A DNA stretch of 64,000 nt from Luteimonas chenhongjianii (GCF_002327105.1 NZ_CP023406.1:3286001-3350000), one strand, 5' to 3'; shown: positions 34,825 to 44,373, numbered from the stretch's first letter. Numbers and translations: made by a program. Notes: generated by a model from the letters alone, not told the origin.

Positions 34825-35808
34825 CTACTGTAGCGGCTCGGACGCGGATGCGCGACGGGCCGCCTCGAGCGTCTGACCGGAGCCGTGCAGCAGTGCACAC
34901 CCCTCCGGCAGGTGCATGCGCAGGCGCCCCGGCACGCAGGCGATCGCGAAATGCCGCGCCTCGCATGGCTCGCCGTCGAGGTTGAGCACCATCGGCGCCG
35001 CCGCTTCGATCACGACCGTCCGCAGCTGCGTGCGCACGGCCACCTGGTCGAGCGCCGCCACCTTGCCTTCGGTCAATGCCGTACGCAGCGTGGCGAGCAG
35101 TTCGCCTTCCAGCTCGGGGACCACGGTGACGTCGATCAGGCCGTCGTCGACATGTGCATCCGGGCACAGCGCCTGGCCGCCGCCGGCCTGACGGCCGTTG
35201 CCGATGCCCAGTGCGATGAAGCCACCCTCCCAGGCGAAGCCGGCTCCGTGGAGACGCGCGTGGATGGGCTCGATCTGGCCGATCCGCGACAGACCGGTGA
35301 TGAAGTAGGCCAGGCCTCCGAGCACCTTCTTGAGCCCGGCGTTCGTCTCCACGGTGATCTTCGTGCCGAAGCCGCCCGAGCCCAGATTGACGCACCAGTG
35401 CACGACGCCGTCAGCTTCGACCCGAAGCACGTCGATCGCCGCCGCAGGCGAGTCCCTGACCAGGGCCAGCGCAGGGAGGGGTTCCAGGGGTATGCCGGCC
35501 GAGGTGGCGAAATCGTTGGCGGTACCGAGGGGCAGGACGGCAAGCGAAGGCAGCTGCGCAGCGCTCGCGCTCTGCGCGGCGAGCACCGCGGCCACCGCAT
35601 TGAGCGTGCCGTCGCCGCCGGCGGCCACAACGGTGTCCACGCCATCGGCCAGGGCCTCGGCGACGTAGCGCTCCGCGTCACCGGGCTCCCAGGTCACCCG
35701 GACGTCGATGCGCACGCCGCGCTCGCGCATCGACGTGACCGCTTCGCGCACGGCCTCGTTGCCCGCGGATTTGCCGTTGAGGATCAGGCGCCAGTGCGGT
35801 GGGGACAT
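34825..35808 (-). CDS. yegS: YegS/diacylglycerol kinase family lipid kinase
   Basis: 327 residues from ATG 35808 ([17 protein letters not shown]). The catalytic nucleotide loop [15 protein letters not shown] (about 63-77) and [15 protein letters not shown] are family hallmarks. The C-terminal beta domain has [14 protein letters not shown] and [10 protein letters not shown]. Members phosphorylate phosphatidylglycerol or diacylglycerol. The frame is open further upstream, but that stretch lacks the fold. It precedes trpE by 111 bp. Confidence 0.92.
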   Translation of the reverse strand: MSPPHWRLILNGKSAGNEAVREAVTSMRERGVRIDVRVTWEPGDAERYVAEALADGVDTVVAAGGDGTLNAVAAVLAAQSASAAQLPSLAVLPLGTANDFATSAGIPLEPLPALALVRDSPAAAIDVLRVEADGVVHWCVNLGSGGFGTKITVETNAGLKKVLGGLAYFITGLSRIGQIEPIHARLHGAGFAWEGGFIALGIGNGRQAGGGQALCPDAHVDDGLIDVTVVPELEGELLATLRTALTEGKVAALDQVAVRTQLRTVVIEAAAPMVLNLDGEPCEARHFAIACVPGRLRMHLPEGCALLHGSGQTLEAARRASASEPLQ

Positions 35809-36094
35809 ACGGTCGGGCGCGCGGGGGGAGGTGGCGCGGAGCGTAGCGGAACCTGCTGCGGCCACCGTTAACGCGCCATCACGCCGGTGTCTCGGGATGA
35901 TCACCCGCGGCCCGGATGCAGGCCATCGCAGGGACGAACGGCGGAGGGGGACTGGACCTTCGTGATCCCGCAGGGCCGGATCGCGGTTGCGGCCGTGTCA
36001 GGTGCGGCCCGAGGTCGCCCGGGGTCGCCCGGGTCGCAGTCTCCGGATGACCGCGGGGGCTTCAACGCGCGCGGCGTGACCGCCAGCGTTCCGC
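35809..36094. other. Gene-free gap between rpe and yegS
   Basis: 286 bp. It holds short near-repeats of GGTCGCCCGG at about 36012-36034 but no supported gene, terminator or RNA. Confidence 0.4.
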
Positions 36095-36778
36095 CTACGC
36101 GCGCGTCGTGACGGCGCGCGCGATCTCGCTTCGCATCGCGTCGACCACGGCGCGGTAATCGGGCTTGCCGAAGATCGCGGATCCGGCGACGAAGGTGTCG
36201 GCGCCCGCGGCAGCGATCGCGCCGATGTTCTCCGGCTTCACGCCGCCATCGATCTCCAGGCGGATCGGCTTGCCGATGGCGTCGATGCGCGCGCGCACCT
36301 GGCGCAGCTTGTCGAGGGTCGATGGAATGAACGCCTGTCCACCGAAGCCCGGGTTGACCGACATCAGCAGCACCATGTCGAGGTCCTCGAGCACGTAGTC
36401 GAGCACTTCGAGCGGCGTGGCCGGGTTGAGCACGAGTCCGGCCAGGCAGCCCTCGGCCTTGATCAGCTGGATCGTGCGATGCACGTGCCGGCTGGCTTCT
36501 GGATGGAAGCTGATCAGCGAAGCGCCGGCCTGCGCGAAGTCCGGCACGATCCGGTCGACCGGCTCGACCATCAGGTGCACATCGATCGGCGCGGTCACGC
36601 CATGCTTGCGCAGGGCTTCGCAGACCAGCGGGCCGATCGTCAGGTTGGGGACGTAGTGGTTGTCCATCACGTCGAAATGCACCCAGTCGGCCCCGGCCGC
36701 GAGCACGTTGTCGACCTCCTCGCCGAGGCGGGCGAAATTCGCGGACAGGATGGAGGGTGCGATGACGGCGGATTGCAT
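36095..36778 (-). CDS. rpe: Ribulose-phosphate 3-epimerase
   Basis: A 227-residue TIM barrel of the pentose phosphate pathway. Metal and catalytic residues appear in [57 protein letters not shown] and [14 protein letters not shown] 36778 gives the family start [11 protein letters not shown]. It is upstream of yegS and trpE on the same strand, a common neighbourhood for trpE. Confidence 0.97.
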   Translation of the reverse strand: MQSAVIAPSILSANFARLGEEVDNVLAAGADWVHFDVMDNHYVPNLTIGPLVCEALRKHGVTAPIDVHLMVEPVDRIVPDFAQAGASLISFHPEASRHVHRTIQLIKAEGCLAGLVLNPATPLEVLDYVLEDLDMVLLMSVNPGFGGQAFIPSTLDKLRQVRARIDAIGKPIRLEIDGGVKPENIGAIAAAGADTFVAGSAIFGKPDYRAVVDAMRSEIARAVTTRA

Positions 36779-37221
36779 GGGCGGATCCCGGCGGTGAAAG
36801 GAACGCGGCCTTGCCGGCCGCATCCCGTCATTCTAAGGCCGCGGCTGCGGCAGGCCCGCGGTGGCGGGGTCTTTGCAGGTGTGCCGGGCTGGGCGGCCGC
36901 GTTCATCCTGCAGCCGTTCCGGCGCATCGTCCGTCACTCGATGGTTCAGTGCGCTGCAATCCACGGGATGGCCGCAAGCGGCGGGGACATCGACCACCGG
37001 ACCGCCGCGGCGGTCCTCGATGGCTCAGCTGGCGAGCCTGTTCCGCCAGCGTGGCCGAGTGATCGGGGCGCGGGCACGCGCCGGCATACCGGCTCGCGTA
37101 TGGCAGGGCACGGCCCGTGCAGTCGGTGCGCTATCGCGCAGCTCGTGCCCGCCATGGAGCACCGGAAGGGCATACGGCGGTCGTCGACCGCGCACTGTGC
37201 GGGCGCGCACTGGCGCCCCTC
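36779..37221. other. Gene-free stretch
   Basis: 443 bp of very GC-rich DNA between rpe and the J-domain gene. Open frames appear in several frames simply because of base composition; none has a ribosome binding site or a recognisable product. No RNA or terminator recognised. Confidence 0.4.
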
Positions 37222-37563
37222 TCAACGGCGCCGCTTGCGTCCGTCGCGGCCGCGGCGCAGGCGGTCGTAGGCCGCGTTGAGTTCCGCGGCGCGCGCCTCC
37301 GCCCGGGCGCGCAGTTCGGGCGCGGCGCGGGCGACGCGGTCGGGATGGTATTGCGAAATCAGCTTGCGATAGGCCTGGTCGATCTCGGCCTGGCTCGCCT
37401 CGGGCGGCACCCCGAGCGCCTGGTGATCCTTGTGGCGCCGCGGCGCCAGCCAGCCCGCATCGAACGCATGTCCGATCACCAGGCCGATCATGCCGCCCGC
37501 CGGGTGGCGCATCAGCAGCCATCCGGCGATGAAGCCCAGCAGTTTTCCGTACCAGCGACGCAT
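37222..37563 (-). CDS. Small membrane-anchored J-domain protein
   Basis: 113 residues from ATG 37563. The N-terminus has a hydrophobic glycine-rich segment ([28 protein letters not shown]), like the membrane part of DjlA. Residues about 50-105 are a J domain with the HPD motif ([14 protein letters not shown]) and [10 protein letters not shown]. It lacks the TerB-like middle domain of full DjlA. It would stimulate a DnaK-type chaperone at the membrane. The client is unknown. Confidence 0.87.
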   Translation of the reverse strand: MRRWYGKLLGFIAGWLLMRHPAGGMIGLVIGHAFDAGWLAPRRHKDHQALGVPPEASQAEIDQAYRKLISQYHPDRVARAAPELRARAEARAAELNAAYDRLRRGRDGRKRRR

Positions 37564-37674
37564 GCCGGCAGTGTAGCCGGGCGCCGGGAAGCACGCGTCC
37601 GGACCAGCGCGCCGACCCCGCTGCAACGGGCCACGGTTCGCACTACACTTGCCGGCCGCTTGCGATCCACCCGG

Positions 37675-38580
37675 ATGTCAACCGTGTCGACGACCCTGCT
37701 CGAAGCGAACCTTCCCGGCCTCCACCTGCGTCACCGCGGCAAGGTCCGCGACGTGTTCGAGCTCGGCGACGAACGCCTGCTCATCGTCGCCACCGACCGC
37801 CTCAGCGCCTTCGACGTCGTGCTGCCCGACCCGATTCCCGGCAAGGGTGAAATGCTCTGCCAGATCAGCAACTTCTGGTTCGATCGCACCGCGGCCCTGA
37901 TGCCCAACCACCTGACCGGCATCGATGTCGCCAGCGTGCTGCCGGACGGTGTCGACCCGGCGCTGTATGCCAAGCGCTCGGTGGTCGCGATGAAGCTCAA
38001 GCCGGTGCCGGTGGAGGCGATCGCGCGCGGTTACCTGATCGGCAGCGGCTGGAAGGACTACCAGCGCACCGGTCGGGTCAGCGGCATCCCCCTGCCCGGC
38101 GACCTGCGCCAGGCCGAGCAGCTGCCGCAACCGATCTTCACCCCGTCGACCAAGGCGGCGGTCGGCGACCACGACGAGAACATCGATTTCGACACGATGG
38201 TCCACAGCATCGGCGCCGATCTGGCCGAGCAGGTCCGCGACGCTACCCTGCGCCTGTACGCCCATGCCGCTGCCCACGCGGCCGAGCGCGGCATCATCCT
38301 GGCCGACACCAAGTTCGAGTTCGGCACCGACGCCGACGGCCGCCTCTACGTCATGGACGAAATGCTGACCCCGGACTCCTCGCGCTACTGGCCCGCCGAC
38401 GAATACCAGGTCGGCTCCAGCCCGCCGAGCTACGACAAGCAGATCGTCCGCGATTACCTGGAAACACTGGACTGGGACAAGACCGCGCCGGGGCCGCGTT
38501 TGCCGGCCGAGGTGATCGCGCGCACCCGCGCGCGATATGCCGAAGCGCTGCATCGACTGGCCGGCATTTCGGTGGATTGA
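37675..38580 (+). CDS. purC: Phosphoribosylaminoimidazole-succinocarboxamide synthase
   Basis: 301 residues from ATG 37675. It is the longer (yeast-like) SAICAR synthase common in xanthomonads. Motifs include [68 protein letters not shown] and [13 protein letters not shown]. It catalyses a step of purine synthesis. It is divergent from the J-domain gene (111 bp gap) and convergent with the exporter gene. Confidence 0.97.
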   Translation: MSTVSTTLLEANLPGLHLRHRGKVRDVFELGDERLLIVATDRLSAFDVVLPDPIPGKGEMLCQISNFWFDRTAALMPNHLTGIDVASVLPDGVDPALYAKRSVVAMKLKPVPVEAIARGYLIGSGWKDYQRTGRVSGIPLPGDLRQAEQLPQPIFTPSTKAAVGDHDENIDFDTMVHSIGADLAEQVRDATLRLYAHAAAHAAERGIILADTKFEFGTDADGRLYVMDEMLTPDSSRYWPADEYQVGSSPPSYDKQIVRDYLETLDWDKTAPGPRLPAEVIARTRARYAEALHRLAGISVD

Positions 38581-38612
38581 GGAACGACCTGCAGATCCAC
38601 CGGCGTCATTCC

Positions 38613-40718
38613 TTACGCCGGCTCCGGATCCATCTCCTGCGAAGCCTGCGCCTGCGGCCGCAGCTCCTGCACGATCCGCCCATCGCCCACCACCAGCACG
38701 CGATCCGCGCTGGCGATGGTCTCAGGCCGGTGGGCCACGATCACCTTGGTTAGATCGAGCCGCTTCACTGCCTCGTTGACGGCACGCTCGTTGGTCACGT
38801 CGAGGTGGCTGGTCGCCTCGTCCAGGAACAGCAGCTTCGGATTGCGGTATAGCGCGCGCGCCAGGATCACCCGCTGCTTCTGGCCGCCCGACAGCGAACT
38901 GCCCATGTCGCCGATCAGGCTGTGGTAGCCCATCGGCATCGCCGCGATCTCCTCGTGCACGGCCGCCAGCCGCGCCGCCGCCTCGATCCGGGCCTGGTCG
39001 TACTCCTGGTCGAAGAAGCCGATGTTGTCCGCGATGCTTCCGGCGAACAGCTGGTCGTCCTGCATCACCGCGCCGACGATGGCGCGTACGTTGCGTGGGC
39101 CGACCTTGCGCAGATCGTAGCCGCCGATGCGGATCGCGCCCCCGGTGGGCTCCAGCAGGCCCAGCATCAGCTTGACCAAGGTGGTCTTGCCGCAGCCCGA
39201 CGCGCCAACGATCGCGACCGATTCGCCGGGCTCCACGGCGAAGCTGCAGTCCTTTAGCACCCACGGCTCGCCCTCGCCGTAGCGGAACGACAGGTTCTCC
39301 ACCTCGATACGCGTGTCTGGCGGCGGCGGGAGCTCGGTCAGCTCGCGCACATCCTCGGGCGGCGTGAGCACGATGTCGGCCAGGCGCTCTCCATGCAGCC
39401 GGAGCATGCGGAACTCCACCCATTTGTCGATCAGCGCCGCCATGCGCCCGGCGAACTGGTCCTTGTAGGCCAGGTAGGCAATCAGCATGCCCACCGAGAA
39501 CACGTTCTGCATCGCCAGCACCGCGCCGATCCAGATCACCGCGACGCGCTCGACGCCGAACACCAGCTGGCTGGCGGTATTGAAGCCCAGCCCCATGCGC
39601 GCCAGCCCGACCTCGTGGTTGACGGTATCGACCATCAGGTTCTGGTAGGTGGACCGCCGGCCCGACTCCTCGCCCGCCACCTTCAGGCTCTGCATGCCGC
39701 GCAGCGATTCCAGCAGGTGGGTCTGCTGCTTTGCCGCCGCCACCAGCTGTTTCTCGGTACCGTCGCGCACCGGCCGGTAGGCCAGCCAGCGGATCCCCAG
39801 GTACAGCGCCACCGCCAGCAGCGTCACCAGCGCCAGTTTCCAGCTGTAGACCAGCATCAGCGCCAGCGTCACCACCGCCATCAGGCCGTCGATGATCGCC
39901 TCGACGAAGCTGGTGGTCAGCGTGCGCTGGATCGCCTGCACTGAAGACATGCGCGAGGTCACGTCGCCCAGGTGGCGCTTTTCGAAGAAATCCAGCGGCA
40001 ACCGCAGCAGATGCGCGAACACGTTGCCCATCCAGTCCAGTCCGAGCCTCGCGGACAGATAGACGACCGACCAGCCGCGCAGCAGCCCAATACCGACCTG
40101 CAGCAGCAGCGCCAGTCCGAAGCCGAGGCCGAGCACCGTCAGCAGGTCGCGGTCGGCGGACACCAGCACCTGGTCCACAACCCACTGCATGTAGAACGGC
40201 GCCAATACCACGAACACCTGCAGCGCGACCGACAGCAGCAGGATCTGCGCCAGCGCGCGCCACAGCCCCCGTACTGGGCCCGTCAGTTGCCGCACCGAGA
40301 CCGAGGGCGCCGCCTTCTGCGGCTTGAACGCGTGACCGGGCACCAGCTCCAGGGCCACGCCGGTGAAGTGTTCGGACACCTCCGGAAGCGCCAGCGTCCG
40401 CTCCCCGAGCGCCGGATCGAGGATCGTGACCTTCGATCGGCCGACCTTCGCCAGCACGACGAAGTGATTGAGGTCCCAATGCAGGATGCACGGCAGCTTC
40501 AGCTGCCCAAGATGCTCCATGTCCAGGCGCAAGGGCCGCGTCTGGAACCCGATTTGCTGGGCGATGTGGATCAGCTGGTTGAGCTTGGCCCCCTTGAGCG
40601 AAAGCGGAAAGCGGCGGCGCAGGTCCGCCAGTCCGGTATGCAGGCCGTGGGCATCGGCCACCATCGCTAGGGACGCGAGGCCGCACTCGGCGGCCTCGGA
40701 TTGCAGGATCGTTCTCAA
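38613..40718 (-). CDS. Peptidase-containing ABC transporter (C39 peptidase + membrane domain + ATPase)
   Basis: 701 residues; exports and matures leader-bearing peptides. The C39 domain (1-130) has the oxyanion Gln6 and Cys12 in QSEAAECGLASLAMV, His85 in LNHFVVL and Asp101 in LDPALG, so it looks active, unlike the HlyB-type degenerate domain. Six membrane helices span about 155-425. The ATPase has Walker A GASGCGKTT (505-513), LSGGQ (609-613), Walker B LLFLDEA (629-635) and His663. The start is a TTG at 40718 after GGAAG; an in-frame stop upstream excludes any ATG/GTG alternative. It is the last gene of the candidate bacteriocin operon, 58 bp after the M16 protease gene. Confidence 0.94.
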   Translation of the reverse strand: MRTILQSEAAECGLASLAMVADAHGLHTGLADLRRRFPLSLKGAKLNQLIHIAQQIGFQTRPLRLDMEHLGQLKLPCILHWDLNHFVVLAKVGRSKVTILDPALGERTLALPEVSEHFTGVALELVPGHAFKPQKAAPSVSVRQLTGPVRGLWRALAQILLLSVALQVFVVLAPFYMQWVVDQVLVSADRDLLTVLGLGFGLALLLQVGIGLLRGWSVVYLSARLGLDWMGNVFAHLLRLPLDFFEKRHLGDVTSRMSSVQAIQRTLTTSFVEAIIDGLMAVVTLALMLVYSWKLALVTLLAVALYLGIRWLAYRPVRDGTEKQLVAAAKQQTHLLESLRGMQSLKVAGEESGRRSTYQNLMVDTVNHEVGLARMGLGFNTASQLVFGVERVAVIWIGAVLAMQNVFSVGMLIAYLAYKDQFAGRMAALIDKWVEFRMLRLHGERLADIVLTPPEDVRELTELPPPPDTRIEVENLSFRYGEGEPWVLKDCSFAVEPGESVAIVGASGCGKTTLVKLMLGLLEPTGGAIRIGGYDLRKVGPRNVRAIVGAVMQDDQLFAGSIADNIGFFDQEYDQARIEAAARLAAVHEEIAAMPMGYHSLIGDMGSSLSGGQKQRVILARALYRNPKLLFLDEATSHLDVTNERAVNEAVKRLDLTKVIVAHRPETIASADRVLVVGDGRIVQELRPQAQASQEMDPEPA

Positions 40719-40776
40719 GCCGTTGTCTTCCGGTGTCCGGACCGGGGGCCGTCGAAGCAGTCACCGGCCTGGAAGT

Positions 40777-43521
40777 TCATTCCTTGAAATCGCCCGCCAC
40801 GAACACGCTCAAGTTGTCGGGCCTGAAGTGCTTGCGGATGGCGGCGTTGACCTGTTCGGCCGTCAGGGCTTCATAGGCGGCGTCGCGCGCGGCTTCGAAT
40901 GCCCAGTCGCGACCGAATTGCAGATGCTTGGTGGCGATGCCCGCCACGACCGCGTCCTCGCCCCGACCGTTCCTGCGGGCCACCAGCCGGCCGGACACCG
41001 CGTCACGGACCTCCTGTTCGGTCACGCCGCCCTGCACCAGGCGCGCGAATTCCTCGCGGATCGCGGCCTCCGCCTTCGCCACGTTCTGCGGCGCGGCGAT
41101 GGCCTGGATGACCAGATGGCCGTTGTCATCGCGACCCTCGCGGCTGTTGTCCTCGCTCAGGCCGCTGGTCACGCCGTAGGTCAGGCCGTCGCGCTGGCGC
41201 AGGCGGTCGCCCAGGCGCGCCTTCAGTGGATCGCCGCCGAGAATGACGTTGGCAATGCTGAGGGCGATGAAATCCTCGTCCATCAGGTTCAGCGACAGAT
41301 TGTGCCGCGCCAGCACCACCGCATTGGGCTTGTCCGGCGTGCTGAAGCTCGCGCGCTCGGCGTTCACATCCGTGTAGCGAGAGCGGATCGGCGCATAGTC
41401 CACGTCGGCCTTCCAGCCGGCGAACAGGGTCTCGAGCTGGGCCCTGACCGCATCCGCATCGAAGTCGCCGACGATCGCGATCTCGCCAATCGATGTGCCG
41501 TAGATGTCCGCGTGATAGGCGCGCACGTCGTCGAGCGTCATCGCCCGGATCTTCGCCAGCGATGTATCCAGATCATCGACGTGTAGCGGATGCCCCTTGG
41601 GCCAGGGATCGAAATGCCGCGCGAGTGCGATGCCGGCTACGGCGCCGGGCTCGCTGCGCTGGAATTCCAGACCGGTGACCGCCTGCAGGCGCAGCTGCTC
41701 GAACTCGCTTTCCGGAAACGCCGGGTTGCGCAGCACGTCCGCCGCCAGCGCCAGCGCGTCCGCCACGGTGTCGCGGCGGCCCAGCAGCTTGAGCTGCACG
41801 CTCTGCGCGGACCCGCCAATCTGCGCCTGCGTGCGCAGCGCATCGAAGCGCGTCGCGATCTGCTCGCGGCTCAGGCTCGTGCTGCCGAGCATCAGCATCG
41901 GCGCCACCCAGCCGCCGGCATCCGTGCGTCCGGTGATCGCGTTCTCGTCGCCGAAGCGGAACGTGGCATCCACCACGACGGTGCCGCCGCGCGTGGTCTT
42001 CGGCAGCAGCGAGACCCGCAGTCCGTCGCCGAGGGTGAAGGTCTGCGCGCGTGCGGCGATGTTGGACGGCGTGGGGTCGAAGGTCTCGCCCGCCTCCACC
42101 GCGGCCTGGCCCACATAGCCATCGACCAGCGTCGCCACCGCGGGCGCGGCGGCGATCACCGCGCGATCCGGCTGCAGCGTGGGCACGAACCGCCCCAGCG
42201 TGCGGTTGCTCGGTTTCAGATAGGCGGCGGCGACGCGGTTCACGTCCGCCGCCGTGACCCGGGCGACGGCGTCACGCTGCACGAACAGAAGGCGCCAGTC
42301 GCCCGCGGCCTGCGACTCCGACAACGCCATGCCCACCGCATTGACGTCGGTCAGCAGCCGCTCGGTGGCATTGGCGAGACGTTGCCTGGCCTCGGCGACT
42401 TCCTGTTCGCTGACCGGGTGCTCGGCGATCCGCTCGGCTTGGCGCAGCAGCTCCGCTTCCACTGCGGCGCCGTCGCCGTCGCCGGGCAGCGCGGCAATCA
42501 GGCTGAACAGCCCCGGATCGCGCATGCCTTCGCTGCCGGCTCCGCCGACCGCGGCCAGCTTGGTTTCGACCAATGCCTTGTGGACGCGACCGCGCGGGGT
42601 GTCGCCCAGCACGTTGGCCAGCACCGCCAATGCGGCGTTGTCGGGATGCGCCAGCGCGGGCGTGTGATAGACCGCCGCGACCACCTGCAGGTCGCCTGCG
42701 CGGCGCACGGTGACCTCGCGCTCGCCATCCTGCGGATTCTCGGCGGTGTGGAAACCGGGCAGCGTGCGTGCGGGCTTCGCCAGGGGGGCGAAATGCGCCT
42801 CGATGCGCGGCAGCACCGTCGCCGCGTCGATGCGCCCGGCGACGACCAGCAACGCGTTGTCCGGCTGGTAATGGCGCGCGTAGAACGCGCGCAGGTTGGC
42901 CAGCGGCACGCCCTCCACATCGGAGCGCGCGCCGATCGGCAGGTTGCCGTAGTTGTGCCAGTCGAAGGCCACGCTGCGCACGCGCTGCAGCAGCACGCCC
43001 GCGGGATTGTTCTCGCCTGCTTCCAGCTCGTTGCGCACCACCGTCATCTCGCTATCGAGATCGGCCTGCGCGATGCGGGAATTGACCATGCGGTCGGCTT
43101 CGAGCGCCAACATCCAGTCGAGCGTGGCGTCGTCGGCCGGGAACGAGGCGAAGTAGTTGGTGCGGTCCAGCCCGGTGGTGGCGTTGTAGCCGATCCCACG
43201 CTTCTTCATCTCGCCGGGGATGTCCGCCTGCGCCGGCGTGCCCTTGAACAGCAGGTGCTCCAGCAGGTGCGCCATGCCGGTCTCGCCGTAGTTCTCGTGT
43301 ACCGAGCCGACGCCGTAGACCAGGTTCACCGTCACCGTGGGCTTGGTGGCGTCCGGGAACAGCAGCACGCGCAGGCCGTTCTCCAGGTGGTATTCGCAGA
43401 TGCCTTCGACGCAGGGGCTGGTGGCGATGCTTGCGGGCAATGCGGGGACATTCGCCAACGCCGAGGCGTGCAGCGACAGGAACAACACCAGTGCGCAGTT
43501 GCGCACCAAAGACAGCTTCAT
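40777..43521 (-). CDS. Periplasmic M16 zinc metallopeptidase (pitrilysin/insulinase family)
   Basis: 914 residues. A Sec signal peptide (1-23, cut near ASALA) sends it to the periplasm. The N-terminal half carries the inverted zinc motif HLLEH (85-89) and a likely third ligand Glu165 in RNELEAGEN. The C-terminal half is an inactive M16 repeat with the substrate-holding R/Y motif (RLRQRDGLTYGVTSG). It lies between the small-peptide genes and the C39 exporter. It has its own candidate promoter (TTGACT-N17-TATTAG) and ribosome site (AAGGA). Its role could be digestion of leaders or of re-entering peptide; both are inference. Confidence 0.93.
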   Translation of the reverse strand: MKLSLVRNCALVLFLSLHASALANVPALPASIATSPCVEGICEYHLENGLRVLLFPDATKPTVTVNLVYGVGSVHENYGETGMAHLLEHLLFKGTPAQADIPGEMKKRGIGYNATTGLDRTNYFASFPADDATLDWMLALEADRMVNSRIAQADLDSEMTVVRNELEAGENNPAGVLLQRVRSVAFDWHNYGNLPIGARSDVEGVPLANLRAFYARHYQPDNALLVVAGRIDAATVLPRIEAHFAPLAKPARTLPGFHTAENPQDGEREVTVRRAGDLQVVAAVYHTPALAHPDNAALAVLANVLGDTPRGRVHKALVETKLAAVGGAGSEGMRDPGLFSLIAALPGDGDGAAVEAELLRQAERIAEHPVSEQEVAEARQRLANATERLLTDVNAVGMALSESQAAGDWRLLFVQRDAVARVTAADVNRVAAAYLKPSNRTLGRFVPTLQPDRAVIAAAPAVATLVDGYVGQAAVEAGETFDPTPSNIAARAQTFTLGDGLRVSLLPKTTRGGTVVVDATFRFGDENAITGRTDAGGWVAPMLMLGSTSLSREQIATRFDALRTQAQIGGSAQSVQLKLLGRRDTVADALALAADVLRNPAFPESEFEQLRLQAVTGLEFQRSEPGAVAGIALARHFDPWPKGHPLHVDDLDTSLAKIRAMTLDDVRAYHADIYGTSIGEIAIVGDFDADAVRAQLETLFAGWKADVDYAPIRSRYTDVNAERASFSTPDKPNAVVLARHNLSLNLMDEDFIALSIANVILGGDPLKARLGDRLRQRDGLTYGVTSGLSEDNSREGRDDNGHLVIQAIAAPQNVAKAEAAIREEFARLVQGGVTEQEVRDAVSGRLVARRNGRGEDAVVAGIATKHLQFGRDWAFEAARDAAYEALTAEQVNAAIRKHFRPDNLSVFVAGDFKE

Positions 43522-43554
43522 CCAGGAATTCCTTTTTTAGCGTCACATCGAAAT

Positions 43555-43583
43555 CTAATATTCGCGCATGATCAATGAGTCAA
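43555..43583 (-). promoter_or_regulatory. Sigma-70-like promoter before the M16 peptidase gene
   Basis: On the minus strand TTGACT (43583-43578) and TATTAG (43560-43555) are 17 bp apart. The predicted start is near 43548, about 27 nt before the ATG. It would let the protease and exporter be expressed apart from the peptide genes. Confidence 0.6.
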
Positions 43584-43760
43584 ACTGGCCCTGAAACGCC
43601 CACAAAAGGGTGAACTTCAATTCCATCAACCGCGTTCCGATGAAAGTGAAAATGACCATTTACCCGCATAAATTAACCTGGCCCGCTACGTTTTGATTAA
43701 GCTCCAGAGCCCTGTGCTTCTATAGAAGCTAACCCGACTCCGCTTTATCTTCAGATATTC
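43584..43760. other. A/T-rich spacer with a palindrome
   Basis: 177 bp between the 52-codon gene and the M16 promoter. It holds the perfect palindrome GCTTCTATAGAAGC (43717-43730). A 29-codon frame (43580-43669) has no convincing ribosome site and is not called. Confidence 0.5.
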
Positions 43761-43919
43761 TCAGTTCTTTTTATCTCCTCGAAGCATCACTACAGCAATT
43801 CCAAAAAACATCGCTACTGAAAAGAATACTGCAGATGGACGATTGACTGAAACACCCCACCCCAAGAATATCACCGCGATTAATGCAGGAATCCATATGT
43901 GCATTTTCGTAAAATTCAT
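43761..43919 (-). CDS. Small two-helix membrane protein; candidate bacteriocin immunity protein
   Basis: 52 residues, starting MNFTKMHIWIPALIAVIF. Two hydrophobic helices are visible (about 8-23 and 29-46, FFSVAMFFGIAVVML), with a basic end RGDKKN. A good ribosome site (AGGAG, 7 bp upstream of the ATG) sits just after a strong hairpin. The DNA from 43741 to 43920 is about 39% GC by hand count, far below the flanks. It follows two leader-bearing peptide genes on the same strand; small hydrophobic proteins in that place are usually the immunity factor. This function is inferred from place and shape only. Confidence 0.72.
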   Translation of the reverse strand: MNFTKMHIWIPALIAVIFLGWGVSVNRPSAVFFSVAMFFGIAVVMLRGDKKN

Positions 43920-43934
43920 TACATTCTCCTGAAT

Positions 43935-43964
43935 ATCCCAAGGAAGGCCGCCCTTCCTTGGGAT
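43935..43964 (-). promoter_or_regulatory. 13-bp perfect hairpin between the peptide genes and the small membrane protein gene
   Basis: The stem runs 43935-43947 with 43952-43964 (ATCCCAAGGAAGG and its complement) around a 4-nt loop. No U-run follows on the minus strand, so it is more likely a partial attenuator or 3'-end stabiliser of the peptide mRNA than a full terminator. It ends 16 bp before the next start codon. Confidence 0.75.
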
Positions 43965-43971
43965 CGAAACC

Positions 43972-44160
43972 TTAATTCATTACATTCCAAATAACAAAAG
44001 CGTGCCCGCCCGCCGAAATAGCGCCGGCGATCGTGCCGATCGGCCCTCCGACCATAGTACCGACTGCGGCTCCGACCATGGCAGCGCCAATAACTGTCAT
44101 AGCACCGTCCAATGAAGCACCGTCAACGAGCTCAATCTCCTGTATATTAATCTCACGCAT
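43972..44160 (-). CDS. Leader-bearing small peptide B (candidate class IIb-type bacteriocin precursor)
   Basis: 62 residues. The leader MREINIQEIELVDGA (15 residues) matches peptide A and the class II pattern of hydrophobic residues before a double-glycine-type site; here the site is GA. The predicted core of 47 residues, SLDGAMTVIGAAMVGAAVGT..., is Gly/Ala/Val-rich and carries several GxxxG/AxxxG steps, ending in the aromatic HAFVIWNVMN. The ribosome site GGAG is 8 bp before ATG 44160. It is 12 bp after peptide A. The C39 exporter encoded downstream should cut after GA. Confidence 0.82.
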   Translation of the reverse strand: MREINIQEIELVDGASLDGAMTVIGAAMVGAAVGTMVGGPIGTIAGAISAGGHAFVIWNVMN

Positions 44161-44172
44161 AATTTTTCTCCA

Positions 44173-44373
44173 TTAGGCAGTCAAATAATACAACGCCACG
44201 CCGCCGGCAAAGCCGCCAAGCAGCACCAGTGCTCCACCCACACCTGCGGTGGGACCGCTGGCAAGAGCTGCGATTGCAAGCGCTCCGCCGGCACCAGCAC
44301 CACCGGCCGCCATGGCTTCTCCAAAACTCGCCCCATCGACAAGTTCAACTTCACCTAGAGTTAGATCACGCAC
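44173..44373 (-). CDS. Leader-bearing small peptide A (candidate class IIb-type bacteriocin precursor)
   Basis: 66 residues from GTG 44373. This GTG, not the one at 44379, has a properly spaced AAGGAGG (7 bp) and gives a leader MRDLTLGEVELVDGA that aligns residue for residue with that of peptide B. The predicted 51-residue core starts SFGEAMAAGGAGAGGALAIA, is rich in Gly and Ala with many GxxxG steps, and ends in the hydrophobic ALYYLTA. Two such peptides side by side fit the two-component class IIb layout. No cysteines, so no lantibiotic or sactipeptide chemistry is suggested. Confidence 0.82.
   Translation of the reverse strand: MRDLTLGEVELVDGASFGEAMAAGGAGAGGALAIAALASGPTAGVGGALVLLGGFAGGVALYYLTA

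Noticed and set aside
36779..37221. Several overlapping open frames between rpe and the J-domain gene
   Set aside because: They occur in many frames because of high GC; none has a start signal or recognisable domain.
37117..37674. Upstream extension of purC
   Set aside because: It is antisense to the J-domain gene, and the PurC fold starts at 37675.
43580..43669. 29-codon minus-strand frame between the small membrane protein and the M16 gene
   Set aside because: No convincing ribosome binding site, no leader motif and no membrane helix; it also runs into the M16 promoter.
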